Shown piece after piece: positions 5,858 through 12,471 of a DNA stretch of 64,000 nucleotides. How positions within the stretch are numbered: position 1 is the first letter of the stretch; every line of letters starts with the position of its first letter. The notes under the pieces are model-generated. The model had not been told where the DNA came from and searched no databases. It saw nothing but the letters and a program-made list of their open reading frames with translations. The DNA lies in IMG/VR virus record IMGVR_UViG_3300050026_000388, positions 38,176 to 102,175 of that record; one strand, given 5' to 3'. The DNA comes from a virus. Position numbers and translations under genes: made by a program.

Positions 5858-7561
5858 ATGCCACCTAAGAAACCCAAACGCACCCCCGAACAAACCGCCC
5901 GCCTACGGCAGTTTGACGCTATGTTGCGCGCCTTCAAACGAGTCCAAATGAGGGTCGGCGCAGTTACTATCAACAATGCCATCAAAAAGGACAGGGGCAA
6001 CATCAGTTCAATCTTATCACACGGCGACATCAACAGAATAAAACAGGAACTCAACCACTACTTCCGCGCGACATCGCCAGTGATATGGCGCAACGCGCTT
6101 AAACAAGTTTGGTTAGACGCCGGCGCGGCTAGCATTGAGCTACACCACTCATTCTTCACTGGTACAAAAAGTTCAACATATGATGATGAACTTGATATAG
6201 AACAAAAGGATTGGTGGGATTCTGAAGCCGATGAATGGGCACCCCTACCGGAATTTGACTTCTTTACTAACGTTACTAAAGCCGCCGACCCACCCGATAC
6301 ATGGGCGCAGTCGGTTGATGATTACCTTCGCGGAAACGGAGCTGGAAGGGCGGACGGGATTAGTTCAACAACCGGCGACCAAGTGATGAACGCGATAGCA
6401 GACGGCGTGGCTGCCGGCGAACCAACACGAGACGTAGCAGCCCGCGTGGAGTCGCAACTTGACGAGACGTGGCCGGGACGCGCAGACACCATCGCGCGCA
6501 CGGAAACCGCGGCGGCAACGAATCAGGCTTCTTTAGAGGACGCGAAGGCAACTGTTCCAGGAATGAATAAGACGTGGATATGCTCGTTTGTAAACTCAAG
6601 AGAATGGCACCAAGATGCCGACGGCCAGAGTGTGCCGCTTGAAGAGCCGTTCATCGTGATGGAAGAAGAGTTAGACGTCCCAGGCGACCCTAGTGGCGAA
6701 CCGGAAAATGTGATTAATTGTATGTGCTCGGTTGGCTACGAGTCGCCAAGCGGCGAAGAAGTTGGCGAAGGTGAAGAAGCTGCAGCCCCAGAACTCACTG
6801 ATGAGCAAACAGCTCAGCTTGCGGATATGTTCGACCAGTTAGCCGCCGGCGAGGGCGAGCTGACTCCTGAAGAAGGTACAAATATAGCTGATGGCATAAG
6901 TAGTATTATGGGTACATCGGCAGAGGGCGCACCAGAAACATACACAGATTATAAAGACGCATATAATGCGTTTCAACAGTACGCTGATGACACCCTAACA
7001 AAGGATGAGCGGAAACTTGTAACAGATTACACCATACGCGAGTTCCAGCCAATCAACTACTTTTTGCGCTACGGAGGGAAAGCCGGCTGGGGACCAGACT
7101 TAACTGCGGACATTGAAGCTGAAGCTAATAGTATGGTTGGAATAATACAAAACGCCCCACAATTTGAAGGAACAGTTTATAGGGCGGTATGGACCCCATA
7201 CATTAGCGATTTTTATACACAGCTACAAAGTGCGCAAGTCGGTGATGAGCTTTCGTTTGCTGGAATAACTTCAACGTCGGCCGAACCCGATACGATGGGT
7301 AATATTTTAGAGGCCATGAAGCAAAGTGGAGTTACCGGAAACAATCAAATTTATTATACAATAGAAGATGCTAAAGGAGCCGTTATACAACCCTTAAGTG
7401 GAATGCCGCAGGAAAATTTAAATGAGGTAGTACTCAATGACGGTGTGAAAGGAGAGATAACTAACATTAAAGAAGTACAAGACGTAGAAGGGCGCACACA
7501 ATGGCCAAATCACCCAAGTAATTGGAAGGATAAGTTGTATATAACTGTGAAGATGTTGTAG
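5858..7561 (+). CDS. MuF-like head protein fused to an ADP-ribosyltransferase domain
   Basis: 567 residues. Residues about 160-300 match the MuF/SPP1 gp7 minor head protein: the helical region ends in ADTIARTETAAATNQASL, followed by the Cys-containing NVINCMCSVGY. Residues about 360-567 form an ADP-ribosyltransferase-like domain with an Arg motif (GTVYRAVW), an STS motif (FAGITSTSAEP) and a Glu loop (ENLNEVVL). In the Glu loop the final Glu is present but the usual E/Q two residues before it is Leu, so activity is uncertain. Such fusions put a toxin-like enzyme inside the virion for delivery into the host. The gene lies far (8 kb) upstream of the portal, which is unusual for MuF genes. Confidence 0.75.
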   Translation: MPPKKPKRTPEQTARLRQFDAMLRAFKRVQMRVGAVTINNAIKKDRGNISSILSHGDINRIKQELNHYFRATSPVIWRNALKQVWLDAGAASIELHHSFFTGTKSSTYDDELDIEQKDWWDSEADEWAPLPEFDFFTNVTKAADPPDTWAQSVDDYLRGNGAGRADGISSTTGDQVMNAIADGVAAGEPTRDVAARVESQLDETWPGRADTIARTETAAATNQASLEDAKATVPGMNKTWICSFVNSREWHQDADGQSVPLEEPFIVMEEELDVPGDPSGEPENVINCMCSVGYESPSGEEVGEGEEAAAPELTDEQTAQLADMFDQLAAGEGELTPEEGTNIADGISSIMGTSAEGAPETYTDYKDAYNAFQQYADDTLTKDERKLVTDYTIREFQPINYFLRYGGKAGWGPDLTADIEAEANSMVGIIQNAPQFEGTVYRAVWTPYISDFYTQLQSAQVGDELSFAGITSTSAEPDTMGNILEAMKQSGVTGNNQIYYTIEDAKGAVIQPLSGMPQENLNEVVLNDGVKGEITNIKEVQDVEGRTQWPNHPSNWKDKLYITVKML

Positions 7562-7575
7562 CAGGAGACGTAATA

Positions 7576-7689
7576 ATGCCAAAAACTAAAAAGTTGACTG
7601 AAAAGGAAAAATTAGAGCTTGCCGCGGCGCAGAGATTTACTGACAGTGAGGGTATAACTTTAGTTCCAAAAAAGAAGGCCAAAAAATGA
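7576..7689 (+). CDS. 37-aa basic micro-protein
   Basis: Ribosome-binding site GCAGGAGACGTAATA precedes ATG 7576. The product is Lys-rich at both ends (MPKTKKLTEKEK; VPKKKAKK) with a short central helix. It overlaps the next start as ATGA. It could be a small accessory DNA-binding peptide; no family. Confidence 0.5.
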   Translation: MPKTKKLTEKEKLELAAAQRFTDSEGITLVPKKKAKK

Positions 7690-7952
7690 AAGACAACCTA
7701 TGCGAAGCAATGCTGCGCCCCTGCGACGCCATCCGCGGCGGCAGTGAGTGTCAGATGTGCCAGATGACTTACCTAGTAAAAGAGTTGAGAAAGATAAAGG
7801 ACGAATTAAAACTACTGAACACACGGCTCTTTCCAACCCCCTATAAAGAATCGGACTTTAGTAATACCCAAACGGCAAACACTGAATGGAGGGGTACACA
7901 CTGGTATACGCCGAGTGATGGGCAATGGCAGTACCCAAAGAAAGACGAGTAA
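7686..7952 (+). CDS. Hypothetical protein with N-terminal Cys cluster and helix
   Basis: 88 residues, starting in an ATGA overlap. The N-terminal 30 residues hold four Cys (LCEAMLRPCDAI, ECQMCQM), followed by a charged helix (LVKELRKIKDELKLLN) and an aromatic, polar tail (EWRGTHWYTPSDGQW). The protein at 11844 has a similar Cys-plus-helix layout. Function unknown. Confidence 0.55.
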   Translation: MKDNLCEAMLRPCDAIRGGSECQMCQMTYLVKELRKIKDELKLLNTRLFPTPYKESDFSNTQTANTEWRGTHWYTPSDGQWQYPKKDE

Positions 7953-8001
7953 ACACCTAAGCGCCTAATCGCAACCATATTTACCGTAATCATAATCATC
8001 A

Positions 8002-8790
8002 ATGACACGAAGAAACGAACGTGTAGAATTTAGGGAATGTATTATCTGTGGGTTTTGGGTAGTATCTAACCTAGTAGGATATCGGCGCGGGTTAGTTTAT
8101 TGCCCTAGCTGTCGAGATGTTCTTACGCGGAAGAAGAACGCGTTGATATGGGATAAAAATAGGCCAAAGTATTATGCGGCCATGGCTATAAAAGCAAAGG
8201 AAAAGTGGGCTGCAATTAAAGCTTCAGCAAAACCTAAGCTAATAAAATGTGGTATATGTGGGAAGATTATAATACAAAATTCTGGTAACCATAAGTACTG
8301 TAATGATTGTAAGACCGAATCACGCCGCAGGAACAGTAAAAACTGGCGGACAAAGAACCCAAAACAATATAGAGCTCTTAATCGAAAGCGGAGATTAGAA
8401 GACCCAGAATCTGAAAGAAAACGTAGTAGAGTATACTGCCATCAGAACTTAGATAAGTATAGGATATATGCACATAATCGCCGCGCACGGATAGAAGGCA
8501 ATGGCGGCACACATACAATTCAAGAATTGAACAACTTATTTAAAGAGCAAGATGACCTCTGTTATTACTGCGGCACCAGCATTTTTAGAAATGTTAGGAA
8601 ATCATATCATATAGACCATAAACTCCCGTTATCACGGGGTGGGTCTAATGACATTCACAATATAGTCTTAACGTGTCCAGCGTGTAATTGGAAAAAGAGG
8701 ACACTTACAGATATTGAATTTTTATCTCTATATGAAAAAAATGAAGAGGACACAAACTCTGGAACCAAAGTTGGTTCGACAAATCAATGA
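8002..8790 (+). CDS. HNH homing endonuclease (free-standing)
   Basis: 262 residues with two N-terminal CxxC pairs (CIICGFW/CPSC; CGICGK/CNDC), a basic linker (NRKRRLEDPESERKRSR) and a C-terminal HNH core: CYYCGTSI, SYHIDHKLPLSRGGSNDIHNI, then CPACNWKKR. The DH and N residues and all four zinc Cys are present. The last 20 residues run past the domain into the start of the next gene in another frame. This suggests the gene was inserted directly upstream of, and partly over, the 5' end of the nuclease gene at 8741. Confidence 0.8.
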   Translation: MTRRNERVEFRECIICGFWVVSNLVGYRRGLVYCPSCRDVLTRKKNALIWDKNRPKYYAAMAIKAKEKWAAIKASAKPKLIKCGICGKIIIQNSGNHKYCNDCKTESRRRNSKNWRTKNPKQYRALNRKRRLEDPESERKRSRVYCHQNLDKYRIYAHNRRARIEGNGGTHTIQELNNLFKEQDDLCYYCGTSIFRNVRKSYHIDHKLPLSRGGSNDIHNIVLTCPACNWKKRTLTDIEFLSLYEKNEEDTNSGTKVGSTNQ

Positions 8791-9253
8791 ATTTTTCACG
8801 GCCACCGAACAGCACGCCTGCGCCATCCGCCTCCGCCAACCCTCTCCGTTCGGTTCCTACCAGCCGTGCGACGTCCTGGTTTTATCATCATTATCACAGT
8901 ACAGATTGGCCATCGAGTGCAAGAGCGTGCTTGAGCCGGCCGCCGATAAACTGTATTTCAGCAGCCACTTCACCACCGATGCCAAAGGCGTACACCAAAT
9001 CACCCGAATAACCGGATTCTGTGGGGAGTCGGGGATGCGGGGAATCCTCGCCGTCGAACTGCGGAATGGTGTGAAAGGCGCGAAGAGTGCGGTGCATTTC
9101 GTTCCATGGCGAGTTGTCTATCGTACGTATAATGACGGCGAGAAAGGTATCCAATATGAAACCGTGCGCGAGTGGCCGCAATTTCGCAGGGTTCGTGGGG
9201 TGTTAAATCTTGACTCCTGCCTGGAAGAGCTACAATATTCCCTAGACGAGTAG
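8741..9253 (+). CDS. PD-(D/E)XK nuclease, Holliday-junction-resolvase-like
   Basis: 170 residues from ATG 8741 (ATG 8732 and 8714 are alternatives inside the HNH gene). The catalytic core is visible: Asp44 in PCDVLVLSS and Glu59-x-Lys61 in RLAIECKS, the D-x(14)-ExK signature. Its size matches virus Hjc/RecU-like resolvases and small restriction-like nucleases. A role in resolving branched DNA before packaging is plausible. Its 5' end overlaps the HNH gene by 50 nt. Confidence 0.65.
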   Translation: MKRTQTLEPKLVRQINEFFTATEQHACAIRLRQPSPFGSYQPCDVLVLSSLSQYRLAIECKSVLEPAADKLYFSSHFTTDAKGVHQITRITGFCGESGMRGILAVELRNGVKGAKSAVHFVPWRVVYRTYNDGEKGIQYETVREWPQFRRVRGVLNLDSCLEELQYSLDE

Positions 9254-9265
9254 CTCTTTAGAGCT
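9252..9265 (+). terminator. Short hairpin after the nuclease gene
   Basis: AGCTCT/AGAGCT (9252-9257 and 9260-9265) can form a six-pair stem with a two-base loop immediately at the stop codon of the nuclease gene. It is not followed by a long T run, so it is only a weak terminator candidate. It opens the 135-nt non-coding gap before the next operon. Confidence 0.3.
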
Positions 9266-9276
9266 TTAGAGTTGAG

Positions 9277-9292
9277 ATTAACCAGTGTCAAT
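9277..9292. promoter_or_regulatory. 16-bp palindromic motif, candidate operator
   Basis: ATTAAC-CAGT-GTCAAT, an imperfect palindrome of the form ATTRAC-N4-GTYAAT. The exact reverse complement occurs at 14462-14477 and a close variant at 48547-48562, all in or at gaps between genes. This site lies about 35 nt upstream of a TATA-like box and 97 nt before the start of the 9389 operon, where a regulator could bind. Confidence 0.4.
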
Positions 9293-9325
9293 TCCCACCT
9301 AGCTGTGCGTATCAAAACGTAGGCA

Positions 9326-9337
9326 ACTATAAATACC
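9326..9337 (+). promoter_or_regulatory. Archaeal TATA-like promoter element
   Basis: ACTATAAATACC in the only gap of this area longer than 100 nt. Archaeal TATA boxes sit about 25 nt before the transcript start, which would place initiation near 9355-9365. That leaves a short leader carrying the CAGGAG ribosome-binding site of the 9389 gene. Function inferred from sequence and position only. Confidence 0.45.
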
Positions 9338-9388
9338 ATAGTGTGTATGTTACTCTTGTTAAAACATAGTTAACAGGAGTTGAACAAT

Positions 9389-9592
9389 ATGCAAAAAACC
9401 GTGAGCCGCGCCGAAAGGCTTGGGTCATTATCGGAAACCGAACTAGAGAATCTGTATAATTTACTCAGCTATGGATACTTCGACGAACGGGCGCTTAAAC
9501 TCGACGTTCAGCGCGAGATACAGAGGCGGCATAAGCCGACGTATGCAGAAGCGTGGAAGGCACAAGTTGAAGCTATGGGGAACAAACAATGA
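9389..9592 (+). CDS. Small helical hypothetical protein, first gene of its operon
   Basis: 67 residues. ATG 9389 is preferred to TTG 9380 because AACAGGAG lies nine bases before ATG but would abut TTG. The protein is helical and charged (SRAERLGSLSETELENLYNLL; LDVQREIQRRHKP). The SETELENLYNLL helix and following basic helix could be a small DNA- or protein-binding domain, but no family is recognised. It ends in an ATGA overlap. Confidence 0.6.
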   Translation: MQKTVSRAERLGSLSETELENLYNLLSYGYFDERALKLDVQREIQRRHKPTYAEAWKAQVEAMGNKQ

Positions 9593-9726
9593 AGGCATAC
9601 GTGCAGGCCGCGGCCGCGCTCATAATGTTGACGATAGCGGCTGTGTTCCTCTCGATAGTAGAATTGGTTACGGGGCAAAAGCCGGTAGAAGGAGATGAGC
9701 ATTGTGCTTATAGCTGGATTATATAA
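9589..9726 (+). CDS. 45-aa single-span membrane protein
   Basis: Starts in the ATGA overlap at 9589-9592. After a short MKAYVQ leader, residues 7-26 are a hydrophobic span (AAAALIMLTIAAVFLSIVEL), followed by a short polar tail. It is either a small membrane protein or a signal-anchor peptide. Function unknown. Confidence 0.5.
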   Translation: MKAYVQAAAALIMLTIAAVFLSIVELVTGQKPVEGDEHCAYSWII

Positions 9727-9892
9727 CCTAAACGAATTGGAACAAATCAAGCGCGCGGTCGAAGAGGTTGACGAGCATGTTTGTTTCGCCACTGAGATAG
9801 CTCCCGGACACTTTAATATCGAAACGATAAGCGGCAGCGGCACGCGCTCGCGCGCGGCTAAGGTAGTTGGCGACACGGTTGAGGTGTTCTAA
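9704..9892 (+). CDS. Small hypothetical protein
   Basis: About 62 residues. The ribosome-binding site GAAGGAG directly abuts ATG 9695 but is nine bases before GTG 9704, so the latter is preferred. The sequence alternates beta and helix segments (VLIAGLYNLNELEQIKRAVEEV; CFATEIAPGHFNIETI) and has one Cys. Not recognised. Confidence 0.5.
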   Translation: MLIAGLYNLNELEQIKRAVEEVDEHVCFATEIAPGHFNIETISGSGTRSRAAKVVGDTVEVF

Positions 9893-9916
9893 AATTCTGA
9901 AGTTGGAGATAAAAAA

Positions 9917-10174
9917 ATGAACGCTAAACTTTTTTGTAGAAGCGCCAATAAGGGTTGTGATTTAGGAGATATCTTAGAATATCACGAAGGCGACTGGAAC
10001 TATAAAAGGGCTTTAGTAAGGGTCACCGATTGGGATACGCTTGTAATAGTCGCTAAGAAAACAAGCCATCCTGAACAGATGATAGAATATTACAGTGCTG
10101 GCGGAATACGGATGGTTGTTGAAACCGTTGGTGACGGTCAGTTTAAAAATTGCGGGATTGAAAAAGGAAGATGA
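9917..10174 (+). CDS. Small hypothetical protein
   Basis: 85 residues, with GTTGGAGATAAAAAA before ATG 9917. Short beta-rich protein with three Cys (FCRSANKGCDLGD near the N-terminus and NCGIEKG near the C-terminus). No recognised domain, but a convincing ribosome-binding site and position in the operon. Confidence 0.55.
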   Translation: MNAKLFCRSANKGCDLGDILEYHEGDWNYKRALVRVTDWDTLVIVAKKTSHPEQMIEYYSAGGIRMVVETVGDGQFKNCGIEKGR

Positions 10175-10177
10175 TGC

Positions 10178-10306
10178 GTGCAAATGACAGAAGAACCAGA
10201 ACCGTATAAATGTGAAATATGTGGTGAGTCTACGAACAATAACACGATGAGCGGACATTGGACGTGTTATAAGTGTCACTCTAAAGCGAAAAAACGCGGT
10301 TGGTGA
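10178..10306 (+). CDS. 42-aa zinc-ribbon micro-protein
   Basis: CEICGES and CYKCHSK give a CxxC-x17-CxxC zinc ribbon followed by a basic tail (KAKKRGW). GTG 10178 fits the upstream GGAAG spacing better than ATG 10184. Probable nucleic-acid-binding or protein-binding zinc ribbon; target unknown. Confidence 0.5.
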   Translation: MQMTEEPEPYKCEICGESTNNNTMSGHWTCYKCHSKAKKRGW

Positions 10307-10315
10307 TGGTAAAAA

Positions 10316-10462
10316 ATGAACACAACACCGCAACTAATAGTAATGTTCGCGCCAGCAATGGTGCTACTCACGCTGTATATCGTTGTAATAACGCTCGACG
10401 CAATTGTAGGGAGAATTTCGATATGGAACAAAACAAACGTAAAGGAATCATGGTCCCTATAG
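10316..10462 (+). CDS. 48-aa single-span membrane protein
   Basis: GGTGATGG lies six bases before ATG 10316. Residues 6-30 are hydrophobic (QLIVMFAPAMVLLTLYIVVITL) and are followed by a short basic C-terminus. Its 3' end overlaps the next gene by 40 nt in another frame. One of five tiny membrane proteins in this operon region. Confidence 0.5.
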   Translation: MNTTPQLIVMFAPAMVLLTLYIVVITLDAIVGRISIWNKTNVKESWSL

Positions 10463-10581
10463 AGGCCCATGAATGGCTATTGAATAAAGTGAGAGAGGTA
10501 CAAGGGACGCAACCCATGAACCGCGTCACGCTTGGTGACGTTGTACTCGACGTGATTCGCGCGGTTGAAGACTATGAATAG
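10423..10581 (+). CDS. Ribbon-helix-helix-like small protein, possible regulator
   Basis: 52 residues. ATG 10423 is nine bases after GGGAG. The pattern is a short beta strand (KRKGIMVPIEAHEW), a helix (LLNKVREV) and a second helix (TLGDVVLDVIRAVEDY), which is the size and order of a CopG/Arc-type ribbon-helix-helix dimer. It is a candidate binder of the palindromic sites at 9277 and 14462. The family assignment is tentative. Confidence 0.5.
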   Translation: MEQNKRKGIMVPIEAHEWLLNKVREVQGTQPMNRVTLGDVVLDVIRAVEDYE

Positions 10582-10591
10582 GTGATTAAAA

Positions 10592-10879
10592 ATGTCAGAA
10601 GAAAAACTACCAGGCATGAAGAGGGTATGGCTGGCTGCGCTTCTCGGAATACTAATTGTCGGCGTCGGACATATGTATCTCGGCGAGTGGGGTAAAGGAA
10701 TTGGGATTCTCATAGTGGCACTGATACTATCAGCCGCAACGGGAGGAATACTCGCGCCTGTGATGTGGATTATCAGTTGCGTGTGGGCATACTCAGACGC
10801 AAAGAAGCTCAACGCGGCGATAATCGCAAAGGCACGACACGATGACGCGCAGACATATAATAGAGAGGTTACCGCATGA
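10592..10879 (+). CDS. TM2-domain-like membrane protein
   Basis: 95 residues. Two hydrophobic spans (VWLAALLGILIVGVG and GILIVALILSAATGGILAPVMWII) are separated by HMYLGEWGKG, the short loop typical of TM2/DUF5683-type proteins in archaea and bacteria. The ending WAYSDAKKLNAA also fits. Members are membrane proteins without a settled function. The stop overlaps the lipoprotein start by 4 nt, so the two may act together at the envelope. Confidence 0.65.
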   Translation: MSEEKLPGMKRVWLAALLGILIVGVGHMYLGEWGKGIGILIVALILSAATGGILAPVMWIISCVWAYSDAKKLNAAIIAKARHDDAQTYNREVTA

Positions 10880-11406
10880 GAAATTTGTATAAAATATCGG
10901 CAATCATTTGCATCGTCTTTGTGCTGGCTGTAGGTGTGACGGGCTGCGTCACATCAAACCCAAGTCAGCAATCAACACCAGTTACGCAAGCAACACCAGT
11001 GCCAACAGCAGTCGCCGCTGCGCCGACCACAACGCCAACCGCAGCAGACACCACAAGTCTAACCAAGTTGACGCCAGACCAGCTAGCTACAATAGACAAC
11101 TCAATGGTGAGCCAAGGATATACAGTAGTCAAGCCGCTAGTATTTGTTGAGACAACAGGGAACGGCTGGTATATGTACCAGGCAACCTACACCAAGGACG
11201 GCCTAAGTTACGGTGCCAATGTGATACAGACAGACAGCAACGCACACGCCATAGCGGAAATGCCACACCAAACAAGCCTTGTAGAACAGATGGGCTTTAC
11301 TGGTAGCATTGGTTCAGATGGCCACTGGATTGGGTCTGATGACAACGGTTCAAGTGCTGCAATAGGGGTATACGGAACGAACGTCATTGTGATGTTCGCA
11401 GAGTAG
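10876..11406 (+). CDS. Secreted lipoprotein with Thr/Pro/Ala stalk
   Basis: 176 residues. The signal peptide (MRNLYKISAIICIVFVLAVG) ends in a lipobox-like VTGC. A stalk of about 40 residues rich in Thr, Pro, Ala and Gln follows, then a soluble domain of roughly 110 residues (LTPDQLATIDNSMVSQGY; GWYMYQATYTKDGLSYG). This architecture is very common in exported lipoproteins of methanogenic archaea and is a strong hint of the host. A virus-encoded surface lipoprotein might alter the host envelope, for example for superinfection exclusion, but this is inference. A hairpin terminator follows. Confidence 0.7.
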   Translation: MRNLYKISAIICIVFVLAVGVTGCVTSNPSQQSTPVTQATPVPTAVAAAPTTTPTAADTTSLTKLTPDQLATIDNSMVSQGYTVVKPLVFVETTGNGWYMYQATYTKDGLSYGANVIQTDSNAHAIAEMPHQTSLVEQMGFTGSIGSDGHWIGSDDNGSSAAIGVYGTNVIVMFAE

Positions 11407-11427
11407 GGGGTAAACCCCTTTTCCTCT
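11405..11427 (+). terminator. Hairpin terminator after the lipoprotein gene
   Basis: A G-rich/C-rich hairpin (AGGGGG, loop TAAA, CCCCTT) overlaps the stop codon and is followed by TTTTCCTCT. The stem is about six pairs with one wobble. The T-rich tract favours termination. Confidence 0.5.
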
Positions 11428-11444
11428 GCAGTGAGGGTGAAGAA

Positions 11445-11588
11445 ATGTGGTGTACAAAACAAGAGCGAGAAGAAAATAAATACTGTAAAAAGTGTGAATG
11501 CTTTGAGTTTCAAGAACCGGACATAGTAGGTGATACTTATTGTATATGGCTCAGTCCAGCAAAAGGAATTGATTTAATATTTGTTTAG
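11445..11588 (+). CDS. 47-aa Cys-rich micro-protein
   Basis: GAGGGTGAAGAA precedes ATG 11445. Cys at WCTK, the cluster YCKKCECFEF, and a later YCIWLS suggest a small zinc-binding fold similar to the CKNCxxW proteins at 1450 and 31226. Function unknown. Confidence 0.55.
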   Translation: MWCTKQEREENKYCKKCECFEFQEPDIVGDTYCIWLSPAKGIDLIFV

Positions 11589-11609
11589 AAGAAAGCGAGG
11601 GGTAGGAAA

Positions 11610-11807
11610 ATGGTAGAAGCAAACGAAGAAAAATATTATCTTACAGTTAAAGACGTTTCCGTGATTCTGCAGGTGAGTACGATGCACGTTTACCGCCTGC
11701 TTCATAGCGGTAAAATTCCTTATACTAAAGTAGTCGGTGAGCGTTCATACCGCATACCGCGAGAGCCGTTCTTCCGCTGGCTTGCGGGGGGGCTCGTACA
11801 GTCATAG
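11610..11807 (+). CDS. Excisionase/MerR-type helix-turn-helix protein
   Basis: 65 residues with GGGGTAGGAAA before ATG 11610. The sequence YLTVKDVSVILQVSTMHVYR, then LLHSGKIPYTKV and RIPREPFFRWL, is the standard HTH_17/excisionase-like winged helix: helix-turn-helix, a wing, and a C-terminal helix. Such proteins act as excisionases or as small transcription regulators. No integrase is seen in the window, so a regulator role is equally likely. Confidence 0.8.
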   Translation: MVEANEEKYYLTVKDVSVILQVSTMHVYRLLHSGKIPYTKVVGERSYRIPREPFFRWLAGGLVQS

Positions 11808-11843
11808 GGATATTGAAGCGAGGAGTCAAGGAGCAACGAAATA

Positions 11844-11984
11844 ATGTACTGCTATATGGAAGAAAAAGGCATACCAGCCATCTCATGTGATGACCTCACC
11901 TGTGGGTGGCGCGCGCTCTGTAGCGCGTTAAACGATTTGAACTTGCGGGTAAGAAAGATAGAGGAAGGCCGCCGCGAGACATGA
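11844..11984 (+). CDS. 46-aa Cys-rich micro-protein with C-terminal helix
   Basis: ATG 11844 with AAGGAGCAACGAAATA upstream. Four Cys (MYCYM, ISCDDLTCGW, LCSAL) precede a charged helix (LNDLNLRVRKIEEGRR). The layout matches the N-terminal part of the protein at 7686. It ends in an ATGA overlap. Confidence 0.55.
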   Translation: MYCYMEEKGIPAISCDDLTCGWRALCSALNDLNLRVRKIEEGRRET

Positions 11985-12139
11985 TAAAGAAGCACAAGGC
12001 CACGGAGAACGAAAAGCGCAGGGACAAGGAAGCGAAGGTTTACAAGTATATGATGAATGGGTTTAGCCAGCGTGATGCTGAATTACTCGCGGATGCAGAA
12101 CTCTCGTTAGAAGATGGGGAGAAACTGAAAACGGAATGA
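11981..12139 (+). CDS. 52-aa basic helical protein
   Basis: Begins and ends in ATGA overlaps (11981-11984, 12136-12139). The N-terminus is very basic (MIKKHKATENEKRRDKEAK), and the rest (YMMNGFSQRDAELLADAEL) resembles a short helix-turn-helix as in the N-termini of small terminase-like or recombination-directionality proteins. With only 52 residues the call remains open. Confidence 0.5.
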   Translation: MIKKHKATENEKRRDKEAKVYKYMMNGFSQRDAELLADAELSLEDGEKLKTE

Positions 12140-12459
12140 CAACATCCGGAAGCCTACTCCTATCCACGTTCACGCGGAACGCTAAATGGTCGCAGGTTCA
12201 AAAGAAGTTCCTGAAGCTCAATGGTGAGTGTGCAGTATGCGGCGCGCGGAAGCGGTTAGAAGCACACCATATCCGGCCACACCACGTATTCCCGGAGCTT
12301 GAACTTGATGTTGATAATCTTATAACCTTATGCTCGGCCCACCACCTTTCATTTGGGCATCTGATGAGCTATAAAAGTTATAACGTAAACGTAGTAGAAG
12401 ACGCTAAAATCTGGCGGGCAAAAATAGCGGCCCGACCTAAGTGGAGACAACTCCTTTAA
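12136..12459 (+). CDS. HNH endonuclease (packaging-type or free-standing)
   Basis: 107 residues. CAVCGARKRLEAHHIRPHH, then LDVDNLITLCSAHHLSFGH, gives a complete HNH core: a Cys pair, the catalytic HH, the Asn in DNLITLC and the final HH of the beta-beta-alpha metal site. This compact form resembles the HNH proteins that assist terminases in HK97-like phages. Here it follows the 11981 micro-gene with an ATGA overlap and no terminase is nearby. Unlike the other HNH genes in the window it lacks a long basic linker. Confidence 0.8.
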   Translation: MTTSGSLLLSTFTRNAKWSQVQKKFLKLNGECAVCGARKRLEAHHIRPHHVFPELELDVDNLITLCSAHHLSFGHLMSYKSYNVNVVEDAKIWRAKIAARPKWRQLL

Positions 12460-12471
12460 AGCTTTAAAATC

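Noticed and set aside
9254-9388. tRNA or small RNA gene in the largest non-coding gap
   Set aside because: No cloverleaf or conserved T-loop sequence is visible; the gap is explained by a hairpin, the palindromic motif and a TATA-like box.
11610-11807. Excisionase as evidence of a temperate virus
   Set aside because: No integrase or attachment-site pair is visible; the protein may simply be a regulator.
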